Positions 9,361 through 16,533 of a DNA stretch of 64,000 nucleotides are shown here, piece by piece; position 1 is the stretch's first letter, and the number at the start of each line of letters is the position of its first letter. The position numbers and the translations under genes were made by a program. Location of the stretch: contig NZ_CP061315.1 in NCBI RefSeq assembly GCF_018688315.1, positions 1,116,001-1,180,000 on the forward strand. Direction: 5' to 3'. The notes beneath the pieces were generated by a model. The model was given only the letters and a program-made list of their open reading frames with translations. It was not told where the DNA came from and ran no database searches. The DNA comes from Polynucleobacter sp. AP-Kolm-20A-A1. GTDB lineage: Bacteria; Pseudomonadota; Gammaproteobacteria; Burkholderiales; Burkholderiaceae.

Positions 9361-11139
9361 TTAGAAGTTGTAGCTGCCAGTGATCCAGCCTCTTGGCTGA
9401 GTCGTAGTACCGTCGGTATTCACAGGCTGGCCATAGGAGTTATAGAGCGGGTTTTGACCAACTTTCCAGGCAACCATAGCACCGAGGTTCCAACCTTCGT
9501 AATCCCACTTCACACCCAAGCCTGCACCCATAAGTGAATAGGTATTGTTAGCATTAGTAAGACCCTGCCAGCCTGGGTACATAAATTTGTACTGCTGCAC
9601 TACACCGGCATCAAAAAAGGCGGATACGTTTACTTTAGGCTGTAATTCGTGGCGCACTTCCATAGTAAAGAGGCCGCCTTGGGAACCGCCAGATTGAGCT
9701 ACTGGGTAGGCACGCACACCATATGGGCCACCAAGGTAAAACTGCTCAGCGGAGTTCAAGTTGGTTGAAGCAAATTGGCCTGATAGTGCTGTGTATAGGG
9801 TTGTTGAGCCATCCTCAACCAACTGTTGATTGCGGTTACCTGAAAAGGTTAACTTACTAAAGTTCGATGGCGTAATCAACTGATATACCAGGGGGTTAGA
9901 GCCCGGCACGGGATACTGGCTATAGTTAGCAATACTAGTACCCAAGATATCTAAATGGCCCAATATTGCGGTCACAGATCCACTGTTCACCGCGCCGTAA
10001 CCAAAGCCATCAACAAAGTTTCCAGACATACCCGCTGAAATGTTATTGATGTTGTAAGCGCTAATCGTTGTATTAGAAATAGTATTTCTATTGTTGTAGC
10101 TCTTTACGTCGTAGTTAACAGAGCCGTTTAAGTTAGCGCCCTGACTACGAATCAAGGGATACGCGGCACTGACGCCAGTTGTCCATGCATCACCAGCGCC
10201 ACCAGTAGAAGCGTAGTTGCTAACGTTCTTATATTGCAAATAGGTGCCAGCCAAACCCAGTCTGAGGCCGTTCTCAGAGCCTGGCACCGAGATTGCGCCT
10301 TGCACGTACTGTGAACCTTCAGAAAAGATGCCATTGACTGAAGCGGAGTCACCGATTCCTAAAGGGCCATTTAAGTTCAGGGCAAACACACCTTGGTTAG
10401 CACCAGTAGTGCGGCTTCCGTAGTTGTTTGCCTCTACTCTGCCCTGCACTAAGTTTGGTTGTGTTAACTGAACGCGTACATTCGTTTCGCCATCTTTATC
10501 GCCTGGTTCTAGCTGACTAGAAACCATAACACCTGGAGTTTCATTCAGAATCACAATAGCGCGCTCAAGATTATCCATATTGAGTGGATCGCCCTGAGGG
10601 TTGGCGTAAGTAATGTACTCGGCAGCGCGCTCTTTGCTAAAGCGTGTTGGTCCTTGCGGATTTTCAACAACAACTTTTCCTAGCTTGGCTTCGGTAACTA
10701 AAATCTTCACAACGCCATCGGCGATTTTTTGCGGAGGCAAAATAGCTTGAACTGTATAGCCCTTGCTGCGATATAAATTCTGAATCGCATCACACGCTCT
10801 TTGTAAATCATCAAAACTAACAGGCACTCCAACCCATGAGCGAATGGCTAACTGCACTTCTGCCTCTGGAAGAATCTTGACGCCTTCAATGGCAAATGAC
10901 TTCACCGTGAAGCGCAACTCACCTTCTTTGGGTTGGGCAGGCTGAATGGGGGCTGCCTTGCCGGGTTCTGGTAACGCTAGTGGTGAAGGCAAAGGAAGCT
11001 GTTGCTCCAAGCCTTGCTGCAAGGCACCAGCATCAACCTGGGCATAAACATTTGCAGAGGAAATTAAGCTGATTGCAGCCAGCGCAATCAACGATCTTTT
11101 GTTGCGTACGAAATAGGTATTGGAGATCAAAGTAGTCAT
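9361..11139 (-). CDS. TpsB outer-membrane transporter of two-partner secretion (FhaC/ShlB family)
   Basis: About 592 residues. The ATG at 11139 gives a signal peptide (NKRSLIALAAISLISSANVYAQ); an upstream TTG at 11154 is less likely. After a proline-rich linker come POTRA-type periplasmic domains (about 60-215: FAIEGVKILPEAEVQLAI, then GYTVQAILPPQKIADGVV). A C-terminal beta-barrel ends in GWITGSYNF with a final aromatic residue. The conserved barrel motif appears as GPYGVRAYP, with R-A-Y where many relatives have R-G-Y/F. TpsB proteins recognise the TPS domain of their partner and move it across the outer membrane; the obvious client is the exoprotein at 1-6954. A dyad sits 16 bp upstream of the start. 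Confidence 0.88.
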   Translation of the reverse strand: MTTLISNTYFVRNKRSLIALAAISLISSANVYAQVDAGALQQGLEQQLPLPSPLALPEPGKAAPIQPAQPKEGELRFTVKSFAIEGVKILPEAEVQLAIRSWVGVPVSFDDLQRACDAIQNLYRSKGYTVQAILPPQKIADGVVKILVTEAKLGKVVVENPQGPTRFSKERAAEYITYANPQGDPLNMDNLERAIVILNETPGVMVSSQLEPGDKDGETNVRVQLTQPNLVQGRVEANNYGSRTTGANQGVFALNLNGPLGIGDSASVNGIFSEGSQYVQGAISVPGSENGLRLGLAGTYLQYKNVSNYASTGGAGDAWTTGVSAAYPLIRSQGANLNGSVNYDVKSYNNRNTISNTTISAYNINNISAGMSGNFVDGFGYGAVNSGSVTAILGHLDILGTSIANYSQYPVPGSNPLVYQLITPSNFSKLTFSGNRNQQLVEDGSTTLYTALSGQFASTNLNSAEQFYLGGPYGVRAYPVAQSGGSQGGLFTMEVRHELQPKVNVSAFFDAGVVQQYKFMYPGWQGLTNANNTYSLMGAGLGVKWDYEGWNLGAMVAWKVGQNPLYNSYGQPVNTDGTTTQPRGWITGSYNF

Positions 11140-11154
11140 TCTTATTAAAAGCAA

Positions 11155-11173
11155 ATCAAGCTAAGGTCTTGAT
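11155..11173. promoter_or_regulatory. Inverted repeat just upstream of tpsB
   Basis: Perfect 6-bp arms ATCAAG (11155-11160) and CTTGAT (11168-11173) with a 7-bp spacer lie 16 bp before the tpsB ATG. The position suits an operator or a 5'-UTR hairpin. No T-run follows on the minus strand, so a terminator is unlikely. Function is inferred from position only. Confidence 0.3.
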
Positions 11174-11230
11174 AACGCGAAGATTTTAGCATTTTATGAG
11201 GGATTTTCCCATTGGCTGTGAGGGTTACAG

Positions 11231-11512
11231 CTACAAGCCTAGCTGGCTATGAGAGCCCAATCTAACCAAGCGTAACAAGTCCAAATTGGGTTTTTGATAA
11301 ATCAATATGAGATCTGGCTTGATATGGCAATCCCGAAAATCGCTCCATTGGCCGGTAAGCGCATGATCAAAATACCTGGCAGGCAATGCCTCATCAATTA
11401 CCAGGAATTCCACGGCCTCTACCAAAATAGTTGATATGGCAGCTTGATACCTTCCTTTTGCTTCTCTTTTGTAATCCCTTTTGAATTGAGTTGTACGCTC
11501 AATCCTCCGCAT
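11231..11512 (-). CDS. yafQ: YafQ-family mRNA interferase toxin
   Basis: 93 residues of the RelE/YafQ fold. It begins RRIERTTQFKRDYKRE, and the family signature follows: DHALTGQWSDFRDCHIKPD, LILIYQK and LRLVRLGSHSQL. His (CHIKPD), Asp and the C-terminal SHS match residues used by YafQ to cut mRNA on the ribosome. The start overlaps the end of the dinJ antitoxin gene by 14 bp, as usual for co-translated type II pairs. The pair appears intact, with nothing truncated. Confidence 0.9.
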   Translation of the reverse strand: MRRIERTTQFKRDYKREAKGRYQAAISTILVEAVEFLVIDEALPARYFDHALTGQWSDFRDCHIKPDLILIYQKPNLDLLRLVRLGSHSQLGL

Positions 11513-11762
11513 TCAGATCCTTCATTAAGTCCTTGGCAGAACCAAATGACATCAACTGCCTCTCACGCGCTTCACGCATGGCTGCAATGGTTTTTGCGTT
11601 AGGCATTAACGGCTCAAATGGCAATGACTTTTCTGTTGCCACTCGTATGAGCATCATTCTCAATGCATCTGAAACAGTTAAGCCCATGGCCTCGAGAACA
11701 AGACTCGCCTCTTTCTTAATGCCCTCTTCAATTCGTGCTCTTACAACTGCGTTTGCCGTCAT
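11499..11762 (-). CDS. dinJ: DinJ/RelB-family antitoxin
   Basis: 87 residues. The N-terminal ribbon-helix-helix (VVRARIEEGIKKEASLVLE, GLTVSDALRMMLIRVA) is followed by a toxin-neutralising tail. A strong AGGAGG ribosome site lies just before the ATG. It is the first gene of a two-gene operon with yafQ. Such antitoxins repress their own promoter, and the tandem TGTAGCTACA palindromes at 11816-11836 are the likely operator. Confidence 0.9.
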   Translation of the reverse strand: MTANAVVRARIEEGIKKEASLVLEAMGLTVSDALRMMLIRVATEKSLPFEPLMPNAKTIAAMREARERQLMSFGSAKDLMKDLNAED

Positions 11763-11802
11763 GCTTGTCCTCCTAAATTACTGATTAATTAACTATTTAC
11801 TC

Positions 11803-11849
11803 TTGTCATCTATTCTGTAGCTACATTGTAGCTACAGAATAGATGACAA
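11803..11849. promoter_or_regulatory. 47-bp perfect palindrome between dinJ and nadA
   Basis: Two perfect 22-bp arms (11803-11824 and 11828-11849) are separated by ATT. The centre consists of two tandem copies of the 10-bp palindrome TGTAGCTACA (11816-11825 and 11827-11836). The element lies 41 bp upstream of dinJ and 40 bp upstream of nadA, in the shared control region. RelB-type antitoxins are known to bind short TTGTA-type repeats, so autoregulation of dinJ-yafQ is the simplest reading. There is no T-run on either side, which argues against a terminator. Control of nadA from the same site is possible. Confidence 0.6.
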
Positions 11850-11888
11850 TCAAGCGACCAGATATCGCTTTGGACGCTAAAATTGCGC

Positions 11889-13004
11889 ATGACTTCACCG
11901 ATCTCCTTTGATTACCCGCAGCAAAATGCTGCTGGTGCTACCTGCACCGCTCAGGCTTGGGCCAAAACCCCTCCCCAGCTTCATGGTACTGAAAAGGCTG
12001 CCGTCATTTCCCGCATTAAACAGCTTTTGGTGGAAAAAGATGCGGCTTTGGTTGCCCACTATTACGTGGATGGTGATATTCAAGATTTAGCGCTAGAGAC
12101 TGGTGGCTATGTTGCCGACTCATTAGAAATGGCGCGCTTTGGCAAAAATCATCCTGCCAAGAATTTAATTGTTGCTGGTGTTCGCTTCATGGGTGAATCT
12201 GCCAAGATCCTTAGCCCTGAGAAGCGCGTCTTCATGCCAGACTTAGATGCCACTTGTTCTTTAGATTTAGGCTGCGACGCTGCTGACTTTGCTAAATTTC
12301 GTGCGGCACATCCTGATCGTGTTGTTGTCGTCTATGCCAACACTAGCGCCGCAGTCAAAGCACAAGCGGACTGGATGGTCACGAGCTCTTGCGCTTTAGC
12401 AATCGTTCATCAACTTAAAGTTGAGGGCAAAAAAATATTGTGGGCACCGGATCGCCACCTAGGCAGATACATTCAGGAGCAAACTGGCGCAGATATGTTG
12501 CTATGGAATGGTGCTTGCATCGTTCATGATGAATTTAAAGCTGTCGAACTCGAAATGCTCAAGGCAGCACACCCTAATGCCATGATTTTGGTTCACCCAG
12601 AATCTCCGCAAGCCGTAGTAGATCTCGCTGATGTGGTCGGCTCTACTTCAGCCATGATTAAAGCGGTAGTCGAAGGCAGTGCCACCGAATATATTGTGGC
12701 TACTGATAACGGCATCTTGCATCGCATGCGCCAATTAGCACCCAATAAGAAATTGATTGAAGCCCCTACCGCGGGAAATAGCGCAACCTGTAAAAGCTGT
12801 GCGCACTGCCCTTGGATGGCCATGAATGGTTTGCAAGGAATCTTGGATTGTTTAGAAAATGCGTCTGGCGAAATCTTGATTGACGAGCCGATTCGCGTGG
12901 AAGCCTTGGGCTGCATTGAGCGCATGCTCGACTTCACTAAAAACCATCCCGATCTTTTGGCTAAAGCCCAGCATGGCTTTGTGAAAAATATTGGCGCCGC
13001 TTAG
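11889..13004 (+). CDS. nadA: Quinolinate synthase NadA
   Basis: Condenses iminoaspartate with dihydroxyacetone phosphate to quinolinate in de novo NAD synthesis, using an oxygen-sensitive [4Fe-4S] cluster in the cytoplasm. About 371 residues, the usual length. Family motifs include [27 protein letters not shown] and APDRHLG. Likely cluster cysteines are Cys123 (DATCSLD), Cys210 (WNGACIVH) and the last Cys of [10 protein letters not shown] (about 307). The ATG at 11889 is preferred over a TTG at 11883. nadC follows 31 bp downstream, so the two are probably co-transcribed. Confidence 0.95.
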   Translation: MTSPISFDYPQQNAAGATCTAQAWAKTPPQLHGTEKAAVISRIKQLLVEKDAALVAHYYVDGDIQDLALETGGYVADSLEMARFGKNHPAKNLIVAGVRFMGESAKILSPEKRVFMPDLDATCSLDLGCDAADFAKFRAAHPDRVVVVYANTSAAVKAQADWMVTSSCALAIVHQLKVEGKKILWAPDRHLGRYIQEQTGADMLLWNGACIVHDEFKAVELEMLKAAHPNAMILVHPESPQAVVDLADVVGSTSAMIKAVVEGSATEYIVATDNGILHRMRQLAPNKKLIEAPTAGNSATCKSCAHCPWMAMNGLQGILDCLENASGEILIDEPIRVEALGCIERMLDFTKNHPDLLAKAQHGFVKNIGAA

Positions 13005-13035
13005 TTTTTTAATTCTTTTTTTGTGACTGATCTTC

Positions 13036-13890
13036 ATGTTTGAATACAACGAATCACTAGAGCAAGCTCGCCAACGCAATATTCATGACGCTCTCATGGA
13101 AGATATTGGTACTGGTGACTGGACTGCAAAGCTCGTGCCTAGCAAATCTGTGAAAGCGCAACTTATCGTTCGCCAAGAAGCAGTTTTGTGTGGTGTGGAT
13201 TGGTTTGAGGGTACGCTGAAAAAATTAGACCCCAATGCAAAAGTGAGCTGGAACTACATTGAAGGCGACCTCATGAAGCCTGATACCAAGGTTTGCGATA
13301 TTGAAGCAGACTCTCAAGCCCTACTCTCTGCAGAGCGTACTTGCATTAACTTTTTGCAAACACTCTCATGGACAGCCAGCATTACCCGTCAGCATGTGGA
13401 TGCCATTGCCGGTGCCAGCCCCAATCCCAAGGGTTGCGCTGTTTTAGATACCCGCAAGACTATTCCTGGATTACGTCAAGCCCAGAAATACGCAGTGCGT
13501 GTTGGCAGCGGTCAAAACCAACGCCTGGCTTTGTGGCACGGCATCTTAATTAAAGAAAATCACATTGCTGCAGCAGGCAGCGTCACAGCAGCACTCAAGA
13601 ATGCACAAGCACTCAATGCTGGGGTAGATATTCAGATTGAAGTAGAAAACTTTGCTGAACTAGAAGAAGCCTTGGCTGCTGGCGCTAAAAGCATCTTGAT
13701 CGATAACTTCAATACCGATCAAATGAAGCAAGCGGTTGCTCTAACCGGCGGACGTGCATTACTAGAAGCTTCCGGAGGCATCAACTTGGATCAAATGCGC
13801 GCTATTGCTGCTACCGGCGTTGATCGCATATCACTGGGTAAGTTAACGAAGGATGTGAATGCGGTTGATTTTTCAATGCGCATTCTGTAG
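13036..13890 (+). CDS. nadC: Nicotinate-nucleotide pyrophosphorylase (carboxylating) NadC
   Basis: 284 residues. Converts quinolinate plus PRPP to nicotinate mononucleotide, the step after NadA. Diagnostic segments are EDIGTGDWTA at the N-terminus, the LDTRKTIPGLR active-site loop, GLRQAQKYAVRVG, ILIKENHI, IEVENFAELEEAL and the C-terminal ASGGINL phosphate-binding strand. The length is normal. It lies 31 bp after nadA and converges with the antitoxin fragment that starts 6 bp beyond its stop. Confidence 0.95.
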   Translation: MFEYNESLEQARQRNIHDALMEDIGTGDWTAKLVPSKSVKAQLIVRQEAVLCGVDWFEGTLKKLDPNAKVSWNYIEGDLMKPDTKVCDIEADSQALLSAERTCINFLQTLSWTASITRQHVDAIAGASPNPKGCAVLDTRKTIPGLRQAQKYAVRVGSGQNQRLALWHGILIKENHIAAAGSVTAALKNAQALNAGVDIQIEVENFAELEEALAAGAKSILIDNFNTDQMKQAVALTGGRALLEASGGINLDQMRAIAATGVDRISLGKLTKDVNAVDFSMRIL

Positions 13891-13896
13891 TAGCCT

Positions 13897-14202
13897 CTAA
13901 ACCAACAATACTTGAACACCCTTTGTTTCAATTAGCTGCAGTAGCTTAGCAGCCGCTCCACTTGGATGTTTGCCGGATCCCGTCGACTCCCATTTTTGAA
14001 CTGTTGAGACGCTAACGTTAAGTAATGAGGCAAAAATAGATTGACTCATTCTTGCTTGATTTATCCGTATCGAGGTTACTTTTTTGGGTGTAAATAAAGG
14101 CGGCTTTCCCAAACAAAGCGCCTTCATTTTTGCAAAATCATGCTTAGTCAATAACCCATGCTCGTCTAAGTCCCGAGCTATTTCCAATAGCTCATCGAGC
14201 AC
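13897..14202 (-). CDS. HigA/NadS-like helix-turn-helix antitoxin with damaged 5' end
   Basis: An XRE-type helix-turn-helix protein. LLTKHDFAKMKALCLG precedes RINQARMSQSIFASLLNVS and VSTVQKWESTGSGKHPSG, followed by a C-terminal helix. The GTG at 14202 is the only in-frame start. An ATG 32 bp further upstream (overlapping the toxin remnant stop) is out of frame because the run after ATGAGT has six A's; seven A's would restore an N-terminus MSKKIKSEDKR joined to this frame. The gene is therefore either translated from GTG or frameshifted. The toxin gene upstream is reduced to its 3' end, so this antitoxin has no visible partner. Confidence 0.7.
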   Translation of the reverse strand: MLDELLEIARDLDEHGLLTKHDFAKMKALCLGKPPLFTPKKVTSIRINQARMSQSIFASLLNVSVSTVQKWESTGSGKHPSGAAAKLLQLIETKGVQVLLV

Positions 14203-14226
14203 TCTTTTATCTTCAGATTTTATTTT

Positions 14227-14346
14227 TTACTCATGGCAAATTAGCTCCTTCAGCACTCCTGCATCAACCAATTCTCTCAATCTTTTTTTATCTACTTTCT
14301 CGAGCGACCTAGCAACAATGGTTGCCGCATCTTGCTCGATATCACT
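14227..14346 (-). pseudogene. 3' remnant of a type II toxin gene, fused downstream of nadB
   Basis: Directly after the nadB stop (TAG, 14347-14349) the same frame continues for 39 codons: SDIEQDAATIVARSLEKVD, then KKRLRELVDAGVLKELICHE, then TAA. The helical, charged end and the overlap of its stop with the ATG of the antitoxin frame are what one expects of the C-terminus of a RelE/HigB-like toxin. The whole 5' part is missing and nadB now occupies its place. I infer a deletion junction at the end of nadB. The toxin family assignment is tentative. Confidence 0.5.
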
Positions 14347-16002
14347 CTAGGTTTCTGAGAGGTTTTCAACACCCTCTGATTGAGGGGTCAAAATAGTTGG
14401 GTAAGAAACGGCCCAAGTTCCAGGGTAATCGCGGCTGTAATGCAGGCCCCGGCTCTCTCTTCGCATGAGTGCGGAGCGTACGATTAATTCGGCACATTCA
14501 AGCAGATTACGTAGCTCGATTAGATCTCGGGTGACCTTAAAGTTAGCGTAATACTCTTGCACTTCATATCTAAGCAACTTGATTCTGTGTAGTGCGCGTT
14601 CTAAGCGGCGATTGGTTCTCACAATGCCTACATAGTTCCACATCAACGAGCGTAATTCATCCCAGTTATGCGCAATCACCACCTGCTCATCCGCATCTTC
14701 AACCTGACTCTCATCCCACAAAGGCAGATTTGGCATTACTGGAGTTTTTAATGATGAGATATCCTCTGCCGCGGCTTTACCAATCACGACACACTCTAGA
14801 AGCGAGTTGCTTGCCAATCGGTTAGCACCATGCAGGCCGGTATAAGTTGCTTCGCCTACTGCGTATAAACCTGGTAAATCGGTTCTACCCTTTAGATCAG
14901 TTACGACGCCGCCACAAGTGTAGTGAGCAGCTGGCACGACCGGAATAGGTTCTTTAGTAATATCCAAGCCCAGACTTAAGCAGCGCGCATAGATCATCGG
15001 GAAATGTTCTTTGATAAATGCTTCGCCTAAATGGGTTGCATCTAGATGTACGTAATCTAGGCCATGCTTCTTCATTTCAAAGTCGATGGCACGGGCAACG
15101 ATATCGCGTGGCGCTAGCTCGTTACGATCATCGTGGTCAGGCATAAAGCGTGTGCCATTAGGTAGCTTTAATAAGCCACCCTCACCTCGCATTGCCTCAG
15201 TAATCAGAAAAGTACGATCACTGGGGTGGTACAGGCAAGTTGGATGAAACTGAATAAATTCCATATTGCCTACACGACAGCCTGCGCGCCACGCCATGGC
15301 AATGCCGTCGCCTGTAGCGGTATCAGGGTTACTTGTGTAGCGATAAACCTTACCAACGCCGCCAGTAGCCAATACTACGGACTTCGCCTGAATAGTTTCG
15401 ACACGGTTGTTTTTGATGTCTAAGGCATACACACCATAACAACGATTTGGTTTAGTGCGCTGTGTTTTGGCATCTAACTGACGATTCGTAATGAGATCCA
15501 GAGCAATCCAGTGCTCCAGAATCTGAATATTTTTATGCGCTCTTGCTTTATCTAGCAAGACTTCATGAATGGCTTTACCGGTTGCATCAGCAGCATGCGC
15601 AATACGACGATGACTATGTCCACCTTCGCGGGTTAAATGCAAACCCATCGGCCCAGACTTATCTTCAGTAAAAGGTACACCCTGCTCTACTAGCCAACGA
15701 ATAGCATCAGCACTTTCTTCAGCGATGTAACGCGCGGTTGATTCCACGACGAGGCCTGCACCGGCATCTAAAGTATCAGCAACGTGTGAATCAATGCTGT
15801 CATGCTCTTTATCGACTACGCCAACGATGCCGCCTTGAGCCCATGCGGTGGCTGCTTCACCTAAGCCGCGTTTAGCCATCAAGATCACTGGCTGGGTATC
15901 AGCCATATGCAGAGCTACGGTTAAGCCAGCAAGGCCCGCCCCAATAATAAGGACTGGTAGCTCAGCTTGAGCTTGGGATGGAGATGGTTTGGAACTGGCC
16001 AT
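14347..16002 (-). CDS. nadB: L-aspartate oxidase NadB
   Basis: 551 residues. A flavoprotein that oxidises L-aspartate to iminoaspartate, the substrate of NadA. The N-terminal FAD-binding dinucleotide fold reads [18 protein letters not shown]. Further hallmarks are [28 protein letters not shown] (active-site arginines), [27 protein letters not shown] and [25 protein letters not shown]. It converges with nadA-nadC, separated only by toxin-antitoxin debris, so all three genes of the quinolinate route lie within 4.1 kb. The C-terminus may have been redefined by the junction with the toxin remnant. Confidence 0.95.
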   Translation of the reverse strand: MASSKPSPSQAQAELPVLIIGAGLAGLTVALHMADTQPVILMAKRGLGEAATAWAQGGIVGVVDKEHDSIDSHVADTLDAGAGLVVESTARYIAEESADAIRWLVEQGVPFTEDKSGPMGLHLTREGGHSHRRIAHAADATGKAIHEVLLDKARAHKNIQILEHWIALDLITNRQLDAKTQRTKPNRCYGVYALDIKNNRVETIQAKSVVLATGGVGKVYRYTSNPDTATGDGIAMAWRAGCRVGNMEFIQFHPTCLYHPSDRTFLITEAMRGEGGLLKLPNGTRFMPDHDDRNELAPRDIVARAIDFEMKKHGLDYVHLDATHLGEAFIKEHFPMIYARCLSLGLDITKEPIPVVPAAHYTCGGVVTDLKGRTDLPGLYAVGEATYTGLHGANRLASNSLLECVVIGKAAAEDISSLKTPVMPNLPLWDESQVEDADEQVVIAHNWDELRSLMWNYVGIVRTNRRLERALHRIKLLRYEVQEYYANFKVTRDLIELRNLLECAELIVRSALMRRESRGLHYSRDYPGTWAVSYPTILTPQSEGVENLSET

Positions 16003-16122
16003 AGAGGGTTCATTCTAAAGGGCAAAGGGGAAACTTGTTCTGATGTGACCTTAAATCAACTTATATCGATCCAATAACCTGCGAGTATCTAAGCAAAACC
16101 AAGAAAATAACCATGTAAGACC

Positions 16123-16422
16123 CTACCAAACCTCTTTGCCAACAGGTTTTGCCTCAAGCCATTCATCATCTTTATTTAAACACTTCATTTCGGAATTCCA
16201 ATTTGCAAGCAATCCATCTAGCTGAAATTGTGCTGCCTTAGGCTCTAACAGGGAGGCTAATGAGTCAGCAATGAAGGATGCGGGTAAATCGGGATTATCA
16301 ATCGCTGCTCGGCCCACTTTTATCCAAAATTCAACTTGAGCTTGAATAGTACGGCGCTCAAACCTTGCCTCTCTCTTTGCCGCCTCATATAAATCATAAT
16401 TAATTTTGACTAATCTGCTCAT
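16123..16422 (-). CDS. Orphan ParD-like antitoxin
   Basis: 99 residues resembling the ParD_like antitoxin family: SRLVKINYDLYEAAKREA, then RRTIQAQVEFWIKVGRAA, IDNPDLPASFIADSL and a variable tail. The start of the family domain is a ribbon-helix-helix DNA-binding motif. No toxin-sized frame lies next to it: 120 bp to nadB on one side, 110 bp with a terminator on the other. It could be a solitary regulator or the survivor of a lost pair. Confidence 0.7.
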   Translation of the reverse strand: MSRLVKINYDLYEAAKREARFERRTIQAQVEFWIKVGRAAIDNPDLPASFIADSLASLLEPKAAQFQLDGLLANWNSEMKCLNKDDEWLEAKPVGKEVW

Positions 16423-16484
16423 CAGATACCCCCATAAAGATGTTTTACTACAAAACTGGGCATCTTGAAAACAAGGTCTTTTAA

Positions 16485-16509
16485 CAAAAAAGCTCCCATT
16501 TGGGAGCCT
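16485..16509 (-). terminator. Rho-independent terminator of the formate dehydrogenase operon
   Basis: On the minus strand GGCTCCC-AAAT-GGGAGCTTTTTTG forms a GC-rich stem (GCTCCC 16492-16497, GGGAGC 16502-16507) followed by six T's. It lies 25 bp beyond the stop of the alpha-subunit gene. Confidence 0.85.
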
Positions 16510-16533
16510 TCTTGTTGTTGAGTAAAGCTGGGT

